From positions 1 to 64,000 of the forward strand of contig JAFWDK010000023.1 of assembly GCA_017513085.1 (NCBI GenBank): a stretch of 64,000 bases of DNA. The letters run 5' to 3'. Shown piece by piece: positions 37,201 through 45,699 of the stretch. A program made the translations under genes and the position numbers. The stretch is from Clostridiales bacterium (GTDB taxonomy: Bacteria > Bacillota > Clostridia > Saccharofermentanales > Saccharofermentanaceae). Below the pieces are notes generated by a model. That model made no database searches. It was not told the DNA's origin and was given only the letters and a program-made list of their open reading frames with translations. Every line of letters starts with the position of its first letter. The first letter of the stretch is position 1.

Positions 37201-37244
37201 TCACTTCTTCTGACGGATCCCTGAAGATCTATAAGGTTCAGTAA
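34185..37244 (+). CDS. DUF2298 large multi-pass membrane protein (Chlor_Arch_YYY family)
   Basis: The 1019-residue protein has a basic Ser/Lys-rich start, then about fourteen or more membrane helices. The family signatures are YSINYYYYGQYIFSYLTK, where four tyrosines stand together, and HEFPFYSYLIGDLHAHV. The family has a GT-C-like glycosyltransferase layout, so transfer of sugars from lipid carriers on the outer face is a reasonable guess, not proven. An Asp/Ser-rich cytoplasmic insert of about 80 residues (roughly 625-710) interrupts the helices. The start at 34185 follows AAGGAGG by nine bases; a longer frame upstream has no site. It overlaps the FAD gene and ends in a strong terminator. 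Confidence 0.88.
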   Translation: MKKNSRTSKSSNASKSGKRSGKASFSNQTAYEPDLDVLGKMPTISATDMLLRFLTLLVPALVALLAGLILKNDLSSFFTWWAAFYLYSWATFPLVAYFFRGFVSTGYGLSKSLGILLTTGPVWLISYLGIWQSFNRPMTFVMFAILVAVCWGIPKTRRAALISICDNKNIRHILLEEIIFTIVFVFLLFCKGIEPKINGEEKFMNFGFMNSMVRYDGLPAKDQWLSGYSINYYYYGQYIFSYLTKMLGTTTGVAYNISMCAAIALPFSSAFTLGQMFIDGLMQKRDCPVSKWYLPFAGLLSSACVIFFGNSHSFFYDEQSFGNKILSWGLWQKLGIHIGKTTEFFYPDSTRFIGHNPDLIQEGLSTVGDKTIHEFPFYSYLIGDLHAHVVSMTIVLLITAFIFVAVFRAKYDNDRDQKIVRFRGFKKNIVGEMGHLFRPEFFFAAYLLGLAQMCNYWDFLIYFIFCSMGLLVYNARRSTYLCSFTSFLVFIFEVGGILGVYLKFNSNVFVHLCLQIAIFVIAYLLTTVFPTAISRTGLAMSMLFSIASLISLSFNLKFEMISNFIALTDRHTSLFQFTILWLIHFLIPLALIVLVVSTKRHKYKKNLLPILPAPLPLVKPAMDFKKEKNSDTTSSEDEDSHIEKSDSDDRSADPDLDFDPDTVVNKAHIHRAQDASSDPDVNGGTSDEDADPSFLARIALLFRTLDYYFAKFGDFLLCKFFRLRSIVDIFMVGMSFVGMMMILAPEIIYVRDIYGDEYQRSNTMFKFTFAGFIMLSLVIGYTVFRFMAHVTRKGNLSNWGLTVSIIMIVLIIFIPGHYTLRSLDQRSGEISSERYQGLDGTAYLTTYQSSYWFDDHRYDDDRDLKSYEGNLMAYKEAIDWFNSNVKGSKNICEAHGLSYSDKCIISSYTGLPTIAGWQTHEQLWHFQGMIDDEGNFVADPERDGWNNIVGPRYGDLQTIYSSADVDEVSRLLHLYDVTYVICGDMELSQMHIVNYSVFDQIGQVVFTSSDGSLKIYKVQ

Positions 37245-37270
37245 GCTGAACTCCGATAGAACAAAAAAAG

Positions 37271-37304
37271 AACGAAGCTGTCTCAAATGAGACAGCTTCG
37301 TTTT
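37271..37304. terminator. Bidirectional rho-independent terminator
   Basis: A perfect 12-bp stem (CGAAGCTGTCTC/GAGACAGCTTCG) with loop AAAT has T-runs on both strands. It ends the DUF2298 gene and probably the small gene at 37332-37511 on the other strand. The core is identical to that at 14187-14219. Confidence 0.9.
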
Positions 37305-37331
37305 CTTTGTCCTTCGTTATATTCAACTGCA

Positions 37332-37511
37332 TCAGTTGCCGCTAATGTCGACCTGGGCTTCTACGACCGATTCACCACGTATAGGAAGGATCGGTTCATT
37401 AGAAGTGGCATTGTATTCATAAAACCAAAGGACGATACCTCCGATGATAAATGCCAGGATCAACAAGCTCGCAACGATCTCGCCGATCAACTCAGATATT
37501 CGGATACTCAT
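37332..37511 (-). CDS. Small single-pass membrane protein of unknown function
   Basis: Fifty-nine residues starting at an ATG with GAGGGG five bases upstream. One hydrophobic helix (IVASLLILAFIIGGIVLWFY) is followed by a polar tail that would face outside. The frame fits neatly before the bidirectional terminator. I do not recognise a family. It may be an orphan, since no adjacent gene overlaps it. Confidence 0.55.
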   Translation of the reverse strand: MSIRISELIGEIVASLLILAFIIGGIVLWFYEYNATSNEPILPIRGESVVEAQVDISGN

Positions 37512-37695
37512 TTTCACCCCTCAAAATATTAAAAGATATGACATCCTCCGATATCTGAGTTCAGAATATACTAAACTTATCGGAAAAACAACCTTTTTCG
37601 AAGGAATGTCAGCAATTCAAGCAGAAGTCACAAACTTATCGTGCTTTTTGCCTGAAATATCGTGGAAGGCTCCATATCCGCTCGTCATACGGAGA

Positions 37696-38427
37696 TTACT
37701 GAATGTAGCCGATCTCCTGAGCCAGCTTCTTCTCGATCACAACGGTCGCATCACGATGCATGCGCATGAATGTTGCCGGGCACATCGGATCGATACGGTC
37801 ACTCATAAGAAGCTTGCTTGCCGCTTCTTTCTTGTTTCCGTTGATGATCATGATCAAAGCCTTGGCGCGCATGATGTTACCCATACCCATCGTTACGGCA
37901 TAGCGCGGAACCTCGTCACGATTTGCAAAGAAACGTGCATTGGCATCGATCGTAGACTCATCCAGGACCTCCTTGTGTGCGCCATCGATCAGAACCGGAC
38001 CCGGCTCATTAAATGCCAGATGTCCATCCGGGCCAACACCCAGGACCTGAATCTCGATTTCTGTCTTATCCAAAAGAGCATTGAACTCCTTGAGGTTCTC
38101 GTCCACATCACCGATTCCCTTGGCAACGTAGGTATTCGCTTTATCAATGTTGATATGGTCGAATAGATTGCTGTCCATAAAATAACGGTAGCTCTGATTA
38201 TGAGTCGGCTCCAGACCTACATACTCATCAAGGTTGACGGTATGGATCTTGGAAAAGTCCAGACCTTCTTCTTTGCATCGACGGGAAAGTTCCTGATACA
38301 TGCCTACCGGGCTGGATCCTGTTGCCAGGCCGAGTGTGCACTCCGGCTTCTCACGTACGACTTTCTCAATGATGTCTGCCGCTTTCTTGCTGGCGTCCTG
38401 ATAATTTTCTGCAATAATTACTTTCAT
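37696..38427 (-). CDS. nagB: Glucosamine-6-phosphate deaminase
   Basis: The 243-residue protein carries the family signature VLGVGPDGHLAFNEPG and LGLATGSSPVGMYQEL near the start, which binds the sugar phosphate. It converts glucosamine-6-phosphate to fructose-6-phosphate and ammonia, the catabolic counterpart of GlmS. An AAAGGAGG site precedes the start. It is the last gene of the glmM / beta-helix / nagB operon, placing breakdown and synthesis of amino sugars under one transcript. Confidence 0.96.
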   Translation of the reverse strand: MKVIIAENYQDASKKAADIIEKVVREKPECTLGLATGSSPVGMYQELSRRCKEEGLDFSKIHTVNLDEYVGLEPTHNQSYRYFMDSNLFDHINIDKANTYVAKGIGDVDENLKEFNALLDKTEIEIQVLGVGPDGHLAFNEPGPVLIDGAHKEVLDESTIDANARFFANRDEVPRYAVTMGMGNIMRAKALIMIINGNKKEAASKLLMSDRIDPMCPATFMRMHRDATVVIEKKLAQEIGYIQ

Positions 38428-38470
38428 AGATGTGCCTCCTTTGGCCTGAATGATTCATCTTTCTGGTTCA

Positions 38471-39139
38471 TTATTTCTGCTTGATCACGATATTTCCCTG
38501 ATCCTTGTAGATGCTGTTCTCAGGGATCACACCACGGACACAGGATGTCGGATACACATTGCTGTTTCTTCCGATCACCGTACCCGGATTCAATACACTG
38601 TTACAGCCGACTTCTACAAAGTCACCCAGCATCGCGCCGACTTTCTTTCTTCCTGTCTCGATCATCTCGTCACCGTTCTTGATCACAACAGGCAGCTTGT
38701 CGCTCTTGACGTTACTGGTGATGGAACCGGCGCCCATATGGGACTTATAACCCAGGATAGAGTCGCCGACATAGTTATAATGCGGAACCTGCACACTATT
38801 GAACAGGATCACATTCTTCAATTCAGTAGAGTTTCCGACCACGCATCCTTCGCCGACAAGCGCGGAGCCTCTGACAAAAGCACACTGGCGGACTTCTGTT
38901 TTATGTCCGATGATGCACGGACCTCCGATATATGCAGTAGCAAAAACTTTGGCATCTTTCGCGATCCAGACATCATCCGACGGATGGTCGAACTCATCTT
39001 CCGGAAGTGTTTTACCGATCTCCAGGATCAGATCCGAGATACCGGCGAGCGCTTCCCAAGGATATGTGAACTTTCCGAGATATTTTGCTACCTGCGGATA
39101 AGTCTGTGTTAGATCGTAAAGGTCATTGATCGTATACAT
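38471..39139 (-). CDS. Left-handed beta-helix acyltransferase-like protein (GlmU C-terminus-like)
   Basis: The 222-residue protein has a short helical start (YTINDLYDLTQTYPQVAKYL) and then hexapeptide repeats (IGGPCIIGHKTEVRQ, VRGSALVGEGCVVGN, AMLGDFVEVGCNSVLN, PGTVIGRNSNVYPTS). This matches the acetyltransferase half of GlmU-like and LpxA-like proteins without the uridylyltransferase half. Coupled to glmM (one-base TAATG overlap), it may acetylate glucosamine-1-phosphate or bind a nucleotide sugar. The start at 39139 follows GGAGGTG; a longer frame to 39211 would overlap glmM further and is less likely. Confidence 0.85.
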   Translation of the reverse strand: MYTINDLYDLTQTYPQVAKYLGKFTYPWEALAGISDLILEIGKTLPEDEFDHPSDDVWIAKDAKVFATAYIGGPCIIGHKTEVRQCAFVRGSALVGEGCVVGNSTELKNVILFNSVQVPHYNYVGDSILGYKSHMGAGSITSNVKSDKLPVVIKNGDEMIETGRKKVGAMLGDFVEVGCNSVLNPGTVIGRNSNVYPTSCVRGVIPENSIYKDQGNIVIKQK

Positions 39140-40515
39140 TATTTCTTCACCTCCACAAGATGGCCGCTCTTTTCCATCGCAGCGATGATCGCATCCACCT
39201 GCTTCTCGCATTCTTCATAAGAACCTGCCTCAGACATTACGCGGAGAACCGGTTCCGTACCGCTCTTTCTAAGAAGAACACGTCCATTATCGCCGAGTTC
39301 TGCCGTGCAGGCATCCACCTGGGCTTTAACCGTCGGATCTGCGAGAGTTCCGTCCTTATCGTCAACGACAACATTCTTAAGGACCTGCGGATACATCTTG
39401 CAGCCGGAAGCCAGAACGGAAAGCGGCAGATTCGTCGCAAGAAGCACTTCCATCAGCATGATTGCTGTGATCAGGCCGTCTCCTGTGTGGGCATACTTTC
39501 TGAAAATAACATGTCCGGACTGTTCGCCGCCGATCATGTGATCGTTTTCTTTCATGTTCTCATATACGTAACGGTCACCTACCGCGGTCTTCTCATAAGC
39601 GATACCTGCTTCATCCAGTGCTTTGTAAAGACCGAAGTTGGACATGACCGTAGTAACTACAGTGTTATTCGTAAGCTGGCCCTTCTCCTTGAGATACTTC
39701 GCGCAAATGTACATGATCTTGTCGCCATTTACGACGTTTCCAAGTTCATCTACTGCCAGGCAACGGTCCGCATCGCCGTCAAAAGCAAAGCCCAGATCCA
39801 GTTTGTTATCCACAACATACTTCTGAAGACCTTCGATGTGTGTGGAACCGCATCCGGTATTGATGTTCACTCCGTCCGGTGTGTTGTTGATCACGTAGGT
39901 CTTCGCGCCCAGGGCATCAAATACGGCACGGCCGATCATCCAGGAACTGCCGTTCGCGCAATCCAATCCGACCTTATGCTTAGCATAGGACTTTGTTGCC
40001 AGTCCGGTAAGATAACCGATATAGCGGTTTCTTCCGGAATAATAGTCGATCGTCTTACCGATCTTATCTTCAGATGCAAATGGAAGTTCTGCGATCTCGC
40101 CATCGATATACTTCTCGATCTGGTCCTGAAGATCGTCATCCATCTTCTCGCCTTCCACATTCATCAGCTTGATACCATTATCGTAATACGGGTTGTGGCT
40201 GGCTGAGATCATCACGCCGCAATCAAAATCCTCCGTGCGGGTAATGTAGCTGACGCAAGGTGTTGTTGTAACATGTAATAAATAAGCATCAGCGCCCGAA
40301 GACGTGATGCCTGCTGCTAACGCGTTCTCATACATGTAAGAAGAACGACGTGTATCTTTTCCAATCACGATTTTCGCGGAACAATCCGCGCCTTTTTCCT
40401 GATGTTGTTGCATGTAGTACCAACCGAGAAAACGACCGGTCTTAAATGCATGTTCCGCCGTCAAAACTACCCCTGCTTTTCCACGGAATCCATCTGTTCC
40501 AAAATATTTTCCCAT
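39139..40515 (-). CDS. glmM: Phosphoglucosamine mutase
   Basis: The 458-residue protein starts MGKYFGTDGFRGKAG and has the active-site loop MISASHNPYYDNG with the phosphoserine at Ser106. The metal-binding loop FDGDADRC and the sugar-binding GGEQSGH are both present, as is the C-terminal phosphate loop LLRKSGTEPVLRV. It interconverts glucosamine-6-phosphate and glucosamine-1-phosphate for peptidoglycan precursor supply. AAGGAGA precedes the ATG. It heads an operon with the beta-helix protein and nagB. Confidence 0.97.
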   Translation of the reverse strand: MGKYFGTDGFRGKAGVVLTAEHAFKTGRFLGWYYMQQHQEKGADCSAKIVIGKDTRRSSYMYENALAAGITSSGADAYLLHVTTTPCVSYITRTEDFDCGVMISASHNPYYDNGIKLMNVEGEKMDDDLQDQIEKYIDGEIAELPFASEDKIGKTIDYYSGRNRYIGYLTGLATKSYAKHKVGLDCANGSSWMIGRAVFDALGAKTYVINNTPDGVNINTGCGSTHIEGLQKYVVDNKLDLGFAFDGDADRCLAVDELGNVVNGDKIMYICAKYLKEKGQLTNNTVVTTVMSNFGLYKALDEAGIAYEKTAVGDRYVYENMKENDHMIGGEQSGHVIFRKYAHTGDGLITAIMLMEVLLATNLPLSVLASGCKMYPQVLKNVVVDDKDGTLADPTVKAQVDACTAELGDNGRVLLRKSGTEPVLRVMSEAGSYEECEKQVDAIIAAMEKSGHLVEVKK

Positions 40516-40633
40516 GCGAAAATCTCCTTATTTTCGAATATACGGTAAAATTTTACACTTACGAAGACGAAATTAAAATACTTTCTCGTTGAATTTTACA
40601 TTTCAATATCGATACATCTTTGAACTTCAAAAC

Positions 40634-40655
40634 AAAAAACGCCGCTACAAGCGGC
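40634..40655 (-). terminator. Terminator of the duplicated Cys-cluster gene
   Basis: GCCGC-TACAA-GCGGC (40641-40655) is a 5-bp GC stem; on the minus strand it is followed by GTTTTTTG. Confidence 0.75.
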
Positions 40656-40687
40656 ATTTTTGCGATACTGTTTCGGTTTCGGAAGAA

Positions 40688-41251
40688 TCATTTCTTTCCT
40701 TTGGCAACAGGCTTTTTCGCAACTTTGGCATTCTTGGCCGAAGCCGCTCCTGAAGCAACACCCAGGATCTTCTGTTTTCTGTGCTGGCTGGTACCGCAGT
40801 CCACACGCACGCCACGCATCAGATCACGTCCGTAAACCTTGACCTGTCTTCCGCAAGAGCATCTGCAAAACCACTGCAGATTCTTACCACTCTTGATTCC
40901 GGTCATAGCCTCTACGGTAAGTTCTCCAAATACCTGTCCGGTCAAATCATCCATGGCCGCCGTCTCTCTTCTTGACTGGCCCTGAAAATCTTCCTCTTTT
41001 AACGGTTTTCTTGTCGTATCACGATAAGGGCAATTCTCATCAAAACAGTTGCTCACTTCCGTGTGAAGCAAACGATGGGAAGTGATCCGGATCTCATTTC
41101 CGCAATCACACTTGCACTTCCACACAACTTTCCCGTTAAATCTCTCTGCCGTCTCCTCCAAAGCGACCAGATGCCCAAACCGTTCACCCGCAATGTTCTT
41201 AACTTTACGGCCACGGCCCTCATTTTTTTTGTCTCTGATAATTGTCGGCAT
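40688..41251 (-). CDS. Duplicated Cys-cluster (zinc-ribbon-like) protein of unknown function
   Basis: Two copies of one module are visible: AGERFGHLVALEE then WKCKCDCGNEIRI and SNC, and TGQVFGELTVEA then WFCRCSCGRQVKVYG and VDCG. Each has the spacing GxxFGxLxV...WxCxCxCG...L...C, known from phage and Firmicutes proteins of unknown role, where it is often linked to HNH or AP2-type homing proteins. The Cys sets could bind zinc. The C-terminus is a Lys/Ala-rich tail (AKVAKKPVAKGKK) typical of nucleic-acid binding. No phage genes adjoin it. The start follows AAAGGA. Confidence 0.75.
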   Translation of the reverse strand: MPTIIRDKKNEGRGRKVKNIAGERFGHLVALEETAERFNGKVVWKCKCDCGNEIRITSHRLLHTEVSNCFDENCPYRDTTRKPLKEEDFQGQSRRETAAMDDLTGQVFGELTVEAMTGIKSGKNLQWFCRCSCGRQVKVYGRDLMRGVRVDCGTSQHRKQKILGVASGAASAKNAKVAKKPVAKGKK

Positions 41252-41370
41252 TCTTTGTGTTTCCTTTCCAAAAAAACACCATAATCGGTGTTCAACATGA
41301 ATATTTTACCATGATATATCAGAATCTCAATATAAAATTCTCTGACTTTTTAAAGGACAGGAAGTCCACG

Positions 41371-41414
41371 AAAAAGCTGTCTCCTTCCGATGAAAAACAC
41401 CTTCTGGAGACAGC
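41371..41414 (-). terminator. Terminator of the ABC exporter operon
   Basis: On the minus strand GCTGTCTCC and GGAGACAGC (41376-41414) enclose a 21-base arm and are followed by TTTTT. It lies 30 bases after the stop of the last ABC gene. Confidence 0.8.
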
Positions 41415-41444
41415 CTTGTTCATGTTCCGGAATATCCGAAACGA

Positions 41445-43400
41445 TCATTCTAATTCAAAAGCACCTGTGTACAGTTGATAATATTTTCCTTTTTCGGCGA
41501 TCAGGGATTCGTGGTCACCACGCTCAATGATGTGTCCGTTTTCGAGTACCATGATCGCTTTACTGTTCTGTACGGTAGACAGACGGTGTGCAATAACGAA
41601 TACCGTTCTGTTTTCCATGAGCGCATCCATACCTCGCTGAACGATAGCCTCGGTACGGGTATCGATGGAACTCGTCGCCTCGTCCAGGATCATGACCGGC
41701 GGATCGGCAACCGCTGCTCTGGCAATCGCGATCAACTGACGCTGACCCTGCGAAAGCTCTGCGCCGTTGGCGGTCAGGACCGTATCGTAGCCTTGCGGAA
41801 GCTTGCTGATAAAGTCATGGGCATTCGCCAGCTTGGCCGCCTCGATGCACTCCTCGTCCGTTGCTTTCAGGTTACCATAGCGGATGTTATCCATGACCGA
41901 ACCTGTGAAAAGATTCGTCTCCTGAAGCACGATACCCAATGAGTGTCGAAGATCCGCTTTCTTGATCTTGTTGATGTTGATATCATCGTATCGGATCTTA
42001 CCATCCGCAATATCGTAGAAACGGTTGATCAGGTTCGTGATCGTCGTCTTGCCGGCACCTGTCGCGCCAACAAAAGCGATCTTCTGTCCTGGTTTGGCAA
42101 AGAGCGATACATCATAGAGGACCTGCTTCTTGCCATCATAACTGAAGTCCACATCGAACAACCGGACATCGCCGCTTACCTCTTTATAGGTCAGAGTGCC
42201 ATCTCCATGAGGATGCTTCCAGGCCCAGACATAGTCTTTACTGTGCTTATGGGCGAGTGCCTCCTCCTCGGAAACTTCGGTCAGTTCTTCACCATTCTTC
42301 TTGCAGTGTACCAGCGTAACATATCCTTCATCCGTCTCGGACTTTTCATCCATCAGTTTGAAGATACGACCGGCTCCGGCCATCGCCATGATGATTGCAT
42401 TCATCTGCTGGGAAACCTGGGATACCGGCATAACAAATGCTTTGGTAAGTTGCAGGAAGGAAGCGATAACACCGACTGTAATGGCCTTTACCCCACACTG
42501 AATAGCCAGGAATCCACCTACGAAAGCCACGAGTACATAAAGGACATTTCCGATATTACCCATGATCGGCATCAGGATGTTGGCAAAGATGTTAGCCTTT
42601 GTCGCATTCTCGCAAAGTTCTCCGTTCTTCTTGTCAAAAGCATCTTTCGCGCGATCTTCGTATGTGAAAACTTTTACGACCTTCTGTCCGTTGACCATCT
42701 CTTCGATGTAACCGTTTACATCGCCAAGCGATGCCTGCTGCTTCACAAAATACGTTGCACTCTTTCCACCGATCTTGCCCATAAAGAAGATCATGGCAAA
42801 TGTGCCAAGCAAAACCATGATCGTCAGCTGCCAGCAGGTCACGATCATACCGACCAGCGTGGCAATGATCGTAATGGCGGAAGAAACCATGGACGGGAAA
42901 CTCTGGGAGATCATCTGCCGCAAGGTGTCTACGTCGTTGGTATAGTGGCTCATGACATCTCCGTGCGAGTGTGTATCGAAATAGGAGATCGGAAGAGTCT
43001 GCATATGCTTGAACATGTCGTCACGCACATTCTGCAATACATTCTGCGAGATCACCAGCATGATCTGACCCTGGAAAAGGTTGGCGATCACGCCGAAGCC
43101 GAACAATACGGCGACGATCCGGATCCATGTCAGAAGACTGGAGAAATCCACCGCGTCTCTTCCCGAGATCGTTGCCCGTGTCAGAAGCGGATCGATATAG
43201 TCATCGATCAGGTTCTTGATGAACATATTTCCCAGAACAGAAGTTACTGAAGCGACAATAATACATATAAATACGATACCCAGAAGGATCTTGTATTTTC
43301 CTGTCAGATACGAAAGCAGTCTCTTGACCAGTTTCATGGAGATCGGGTTTTTCTTTAAGTCCTCCCGATTCATAGGACGTGCTCCTCTCGGCGGCGGCAT
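41445..43400 (-). CDS. ABC exporter half-transporter with canonical ATPase site (MdlB-like)
   Basis: A six-helix exporter membrane domain (about residues 25-330) is fused to a nucleotide-binding domain: Walker A GATGAGKTT, signature LSQGQRQLI, Walker B VMILDEATSSID with catalytic Glu intact. About 60 extra residues (VHCKKNGEELTEVSEEEALA and following) sit between the two domains. It pairs with the gene at 43400 as a heterodimer, probably for drugs or lipids. The two overlap by one base. The substrate is unknown. Confidence 0.92.
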   Translation of the reverse strand: MPPPRGARPMNREDLKKNPISMKLVKRLLSYLTGKYKILLGIVFICIIVASVTSVLGNMFIKNLIDDYIDPLLTRATISGRDAVDFSSLLTWIRIVAVLFGFGVIANLFQGQIMLVISQNVLQNVRDDMFKHMQTLPISYFDTHSHGDVMSHYTNDVDTLRQMISQSFPSMVSSAITIIATLVGMIVTCWQLTIMVLLGTFAMIFFMGKIGGKSATYFVKQQASLGDVNGYIEEMVNGQKVVKVFTYEDRAKDAFDKKNGELCENATKANIFANILMPIMGNIGNVLYVLVAFVGGFLAIQCGVKAITVGVIASFLQLTKAFVMPVSQVSQQMNAIIMAMAGAGRIFKLMDEKSETDEGYVTLVHCKKNGEELTEVSEEEALAHKHSKDYVWAWKHPHGDGTLTYKEVSGDVRLFDVDFSYDGKKQVLYDVSLFAKPGQKIAFVGATGAGKTTITNLINRFYDIADGKIRYDDININKIKKADLRHSLGIVLQETNLFTGSVMDNIRYGNLKATDEECIEAAKLANAHDFISKLPQGYDTVLTANGAELSQGQRQLIAIARAAVADPPVMILDEATSSIDTRTEAIVQRGMDALMENRTVFVIAHRLSTVQNSKAIMVLENGHIIERGDHESLIAEKGKYYQLYTGAFELE

Positions 43401-45127
43401 TACTGATCGCCTCCTTTCTTCTGGGATTCATACACTTCTTTATAGATCTCATTATTCGCCAGCAGCTCCTCATGAGTACCCACCGCATTAATCTTACCGT
43501 TATCGATAACGATGATCTTGTCGGCATGTTCCACAGAGGAAATACGCTGTGCAATGATCAGCTTGGTCGTACCCGGGATATACTCGGCAAACCCTTTCTG
43601 GATCTGTGCGTCGGTAGCTGTATCGACTGCGCTCGTAGAGTCATCGAGGATCAGGATCTTCGGATTCTTAAGAAGCGCTCTGGCAATACAGAGTCTCTGC
43701 TTCTGTCCACCGGAAACATTGGTACCGCCCTGCTCGATATAGGTATCATATCCATCCGGAAAAGCACTGATAAACGAGTCTGCCTGTGCGATCTTGCATG
43801 CGTGGATCATCTCTTCATCTGTCGCATTCGGATTACCCCAACGGAGATTTTCCTTGATCGTTCCGGAAAATAATACGTTCTTCTGCAGCACCATCGCCAC
43901 ATTATCACGGATGACATTCAAGTCGTACTCCCGTACATCCACACCGCCGACCTTGACAGATCCGTCGGTAACATCGTAAAGACGCGGGATCAACTGTACG
44001 AAAGATGATTTTCCGCTTCCTGTACCACCGATGATACCTACGGTCTCACCGGACTTGATATGCAGATCGATATCTGACAGGCAGCTCTTCTCTTTTTTCT
44101 TGGAATAGCTGAAGAATACGTCATTAAAATCAATGGAACCATCCTTGACTTCCATGACCGGATTCTCCGGATTCGTGATATCCGGCTGCTCGTTCAGGAT
44201 CTCCGAGATACGTTCGGCCGAAGCACGTGAAATAACGATCATAACAATGATCATGGAAACCATCATAAGACTCATCAGGATCTGCATGGTATAGGAGAAC
44301 ATACTGCTGAGCTCACCTGTCGTCATATCTTTATTCACGACCAGTCTTGCGCCGACCCAGGAGATCAGAAGCATCGCGGAATAGATGCTGGCCATCATAA
44401 GCGGTCCGTTGAAATTCAGGGCTCGTTCAGCTTTGACCGAATCATCGCGGATGCTTTTGGAAACGGAAGTAAACTTCTCGATCTCATGATCCTCTCTTAC
44501 GAAAGACTTGACCACGCGGATGCCACGGACATTCTCCTGCACAACATTGTTCATCAGGTCAAACTTCTTAAACATACGGACAAAAATCGGATGCGCATAG
44601 CGGAAGATCAGGACCAGACCGATCATCAGGACCGGAGCGATGCCAAGAAGGATCAACGCCACTTTCGCATTGATATAAAAGCTCGCGCACATGGCAAAGA
44701 TCAGCATGATCGGTGCACGGACAGCAATACGGATCACCATCTGGTAAGCATTCTGAACGTTCGTGACATCTGTCGTCAGTCTCGTGATAATGCTTGATGT
44801 CTTGAACTTATCGATATTGGAAAACGAGAAGTTCTGAAGATTATGGAACATATCATGTCGTAAATTCTTCGCAAAACCGGCGCTGGCTTTGGCCGCTTCT
44901 TTTCCGGAAAGCGCGCCGAACGCCATGGATGCAAACATACAAACGAGAAGCAGAACGCCCATCTTCCAGACGTACCCCATATCACTCTTCTCGATACCAT
45001 TGTCGATCAGTTTCGACATTAGAAGCGGCATAAGAACTTCCATTACCACTTCGCAGGAAACGAGGATCGGCGCAAGAAGCGAGGATCTCTTGTATTCCCT
45101 TACGGATTTTAACAGTCGTTTTATCAT
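43400..45127 (-). CDS. ABC exporter half-transporter with degenerate ATPase site (MdlA-like)
   Basis: A 575-residue half-transporter with six membrane helices and an ATPase domain: Walker A GGTGSGKSS, signature VSGGQKQRL, Walker B ILILDDSTSAVD. The catalytic Glu is Asp here, the usual mark of the degenerate site in heterodimeric exporters such as BmrC/D and LmrC/D. Together with the canonical partner it makes one consensus and one degenerate site. It overlaps the MarR gene by 4 bases and is under its control. Confidence 0.93.
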   Translation of the reverse strand: MIKRLLKSVREYKRSSLLAPILVSCEVVMEVLMPLLMSKLIDNGIEKSDMGYVWKMGVLLLVCMFASMAFGALSGKEAAKASAGFAKNLRHDMFHNLQNFSFSNIDKFKTSSIITRLTTDVTNVQNAYQMVIRIAVRAPIMLIFAMCASFYINAKVALILLGIAPVLMIGLVLIFRYAHPIFVRMFKKFDLMNNVVQENVRGIRVVKSFVREDHEIEKFTSVSKSIRDDSVKAERALNFNGPLMMASIYSAMLLISWVGARLVVNKDMTTGELSSMFSYTMQILMSLMMVSMIIVMIVISRASAERISEILNEQPDITNPENPVMEVKDGSIDFNDVFFSYSKKKEKSCLSDIDLHIKSGETVGIIGGTGSGKSSFVQLIPRLYDVTDGSVKVGGVDVREYDLNVIRDNVAMVLQKNVLFSGTIKENLRWGNPNATDEEMIHACKIAQADSFISAFPDGYDTYIEQGGTNVSGGQKQRLCIARALLKNPKILILDDSTSAVDTATDAQIQKGFAEYIPGTTKLIIAQRISSVEHADKIIVIDNGKINAVGTHEELLANNEIYKEVYESQKKGGDQ

Positions 45128-45612
45128 TCTTCTAAATTCCTTATCATTCTTTGTGTCAGTTCAATGTAAGTCTGTATTTCTTCTTCACTAAGTCCCCGGA
45201 CCAGTTTTTTCTCCACACCTGCGATGGTCGAATCGACCTTTTTCTTCGCCTGTCGTGCCTGCTCGGTCACGATGATCCTCTTCATCCGGGCATCTTTCTC
45301 TTCGCACTCACGGCGGATCGCGCCACGCTGCTCCAAAAGTTTCAAGATTCCGGTCGCTGTGCTGCGCTGGATATGAAACTCCTGCTCGATGTCCTTCTGA
45401 TAGACGGCATTTCCGAGTTCAAACTGGTAATTCAAATACCCCATAACGTGTGCCTGGACTGCAGTCAGCCTTCCCTCTGCGCAAGAAGCAAATTCCTGAT
45501 CCAATGCTTCATCAATGGTCAGACGGATCGACTTGGATAAATGGCGCACATAAGGTCCCATCCGGATCTCTTTTCCGAGGCCGTTAGGTAAAGACCTATT
45601 CTCAATCGGCAT
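45124..45612 (-). CDS. MarR-family transcriptional regulator of the ABC exporter
   Basis: The 162-residue protein has the MarR layout: N-terminal dimer helix (PYVRHLSKSIRLTID), winged helix (YQKDIEQEFHIQRSTATGIL), wing (GAIRRECEEKDARMKRIIVT) and C-terminal dimer helices. It is the first gene of the operon and overlaps the first ABC gene by 4 bases. Two palindromes just downstream of its own -10 (45665-45699) are very likely its operators, so it represses itself and the exporter until a ligand binds. The ATG at 45612 is the first good start; a TTG at 45660 is possible. Confidence 0.9.
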   Translation of the reverse strand: MPIENRSLPNGLGKEIRMGPYVRHLSKSIRLTIDEALDQEFASCAEGRLTAVQAHVMGYLNYQFELGNAVYQKDIEQEFHIQRSTATGILKLLEQRGAIRRECEEKDARMKRIIVTEQARQAKKKVDSTIAGVEKKLVRGLSEEEIQTYIELTQRMIRNLEE

Positions 45613-45664
45613 ATTGTCTGATACACTCCCCCTCTTTTCCAAAATGGATCGTGCCTTCAAAATT

Positions 45665-45699
45665 GTTAGGATGCTAACTTATTTTGTTAGGACGCTAAC
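45665..45699. promoter_or_regulatory. Two MarR operator palindromes
   Basis: GTTAG-GATG-CTAAC (45665-45678) and GTTAG-GACG-CTAAC (45686-45699) are near-identical inverted repeats with their centres 21 bases apart, two DNA turns. They lie immediately downstream of the -10, so a bound regulator would block the polymerase. Confidence 0.85.

Noticed and set aside
40688..41251. Part of a prophage
   Set aside because: The Cys-cluster protein is phage-like, but no integrase, capsid or other phage genes adjoin it.
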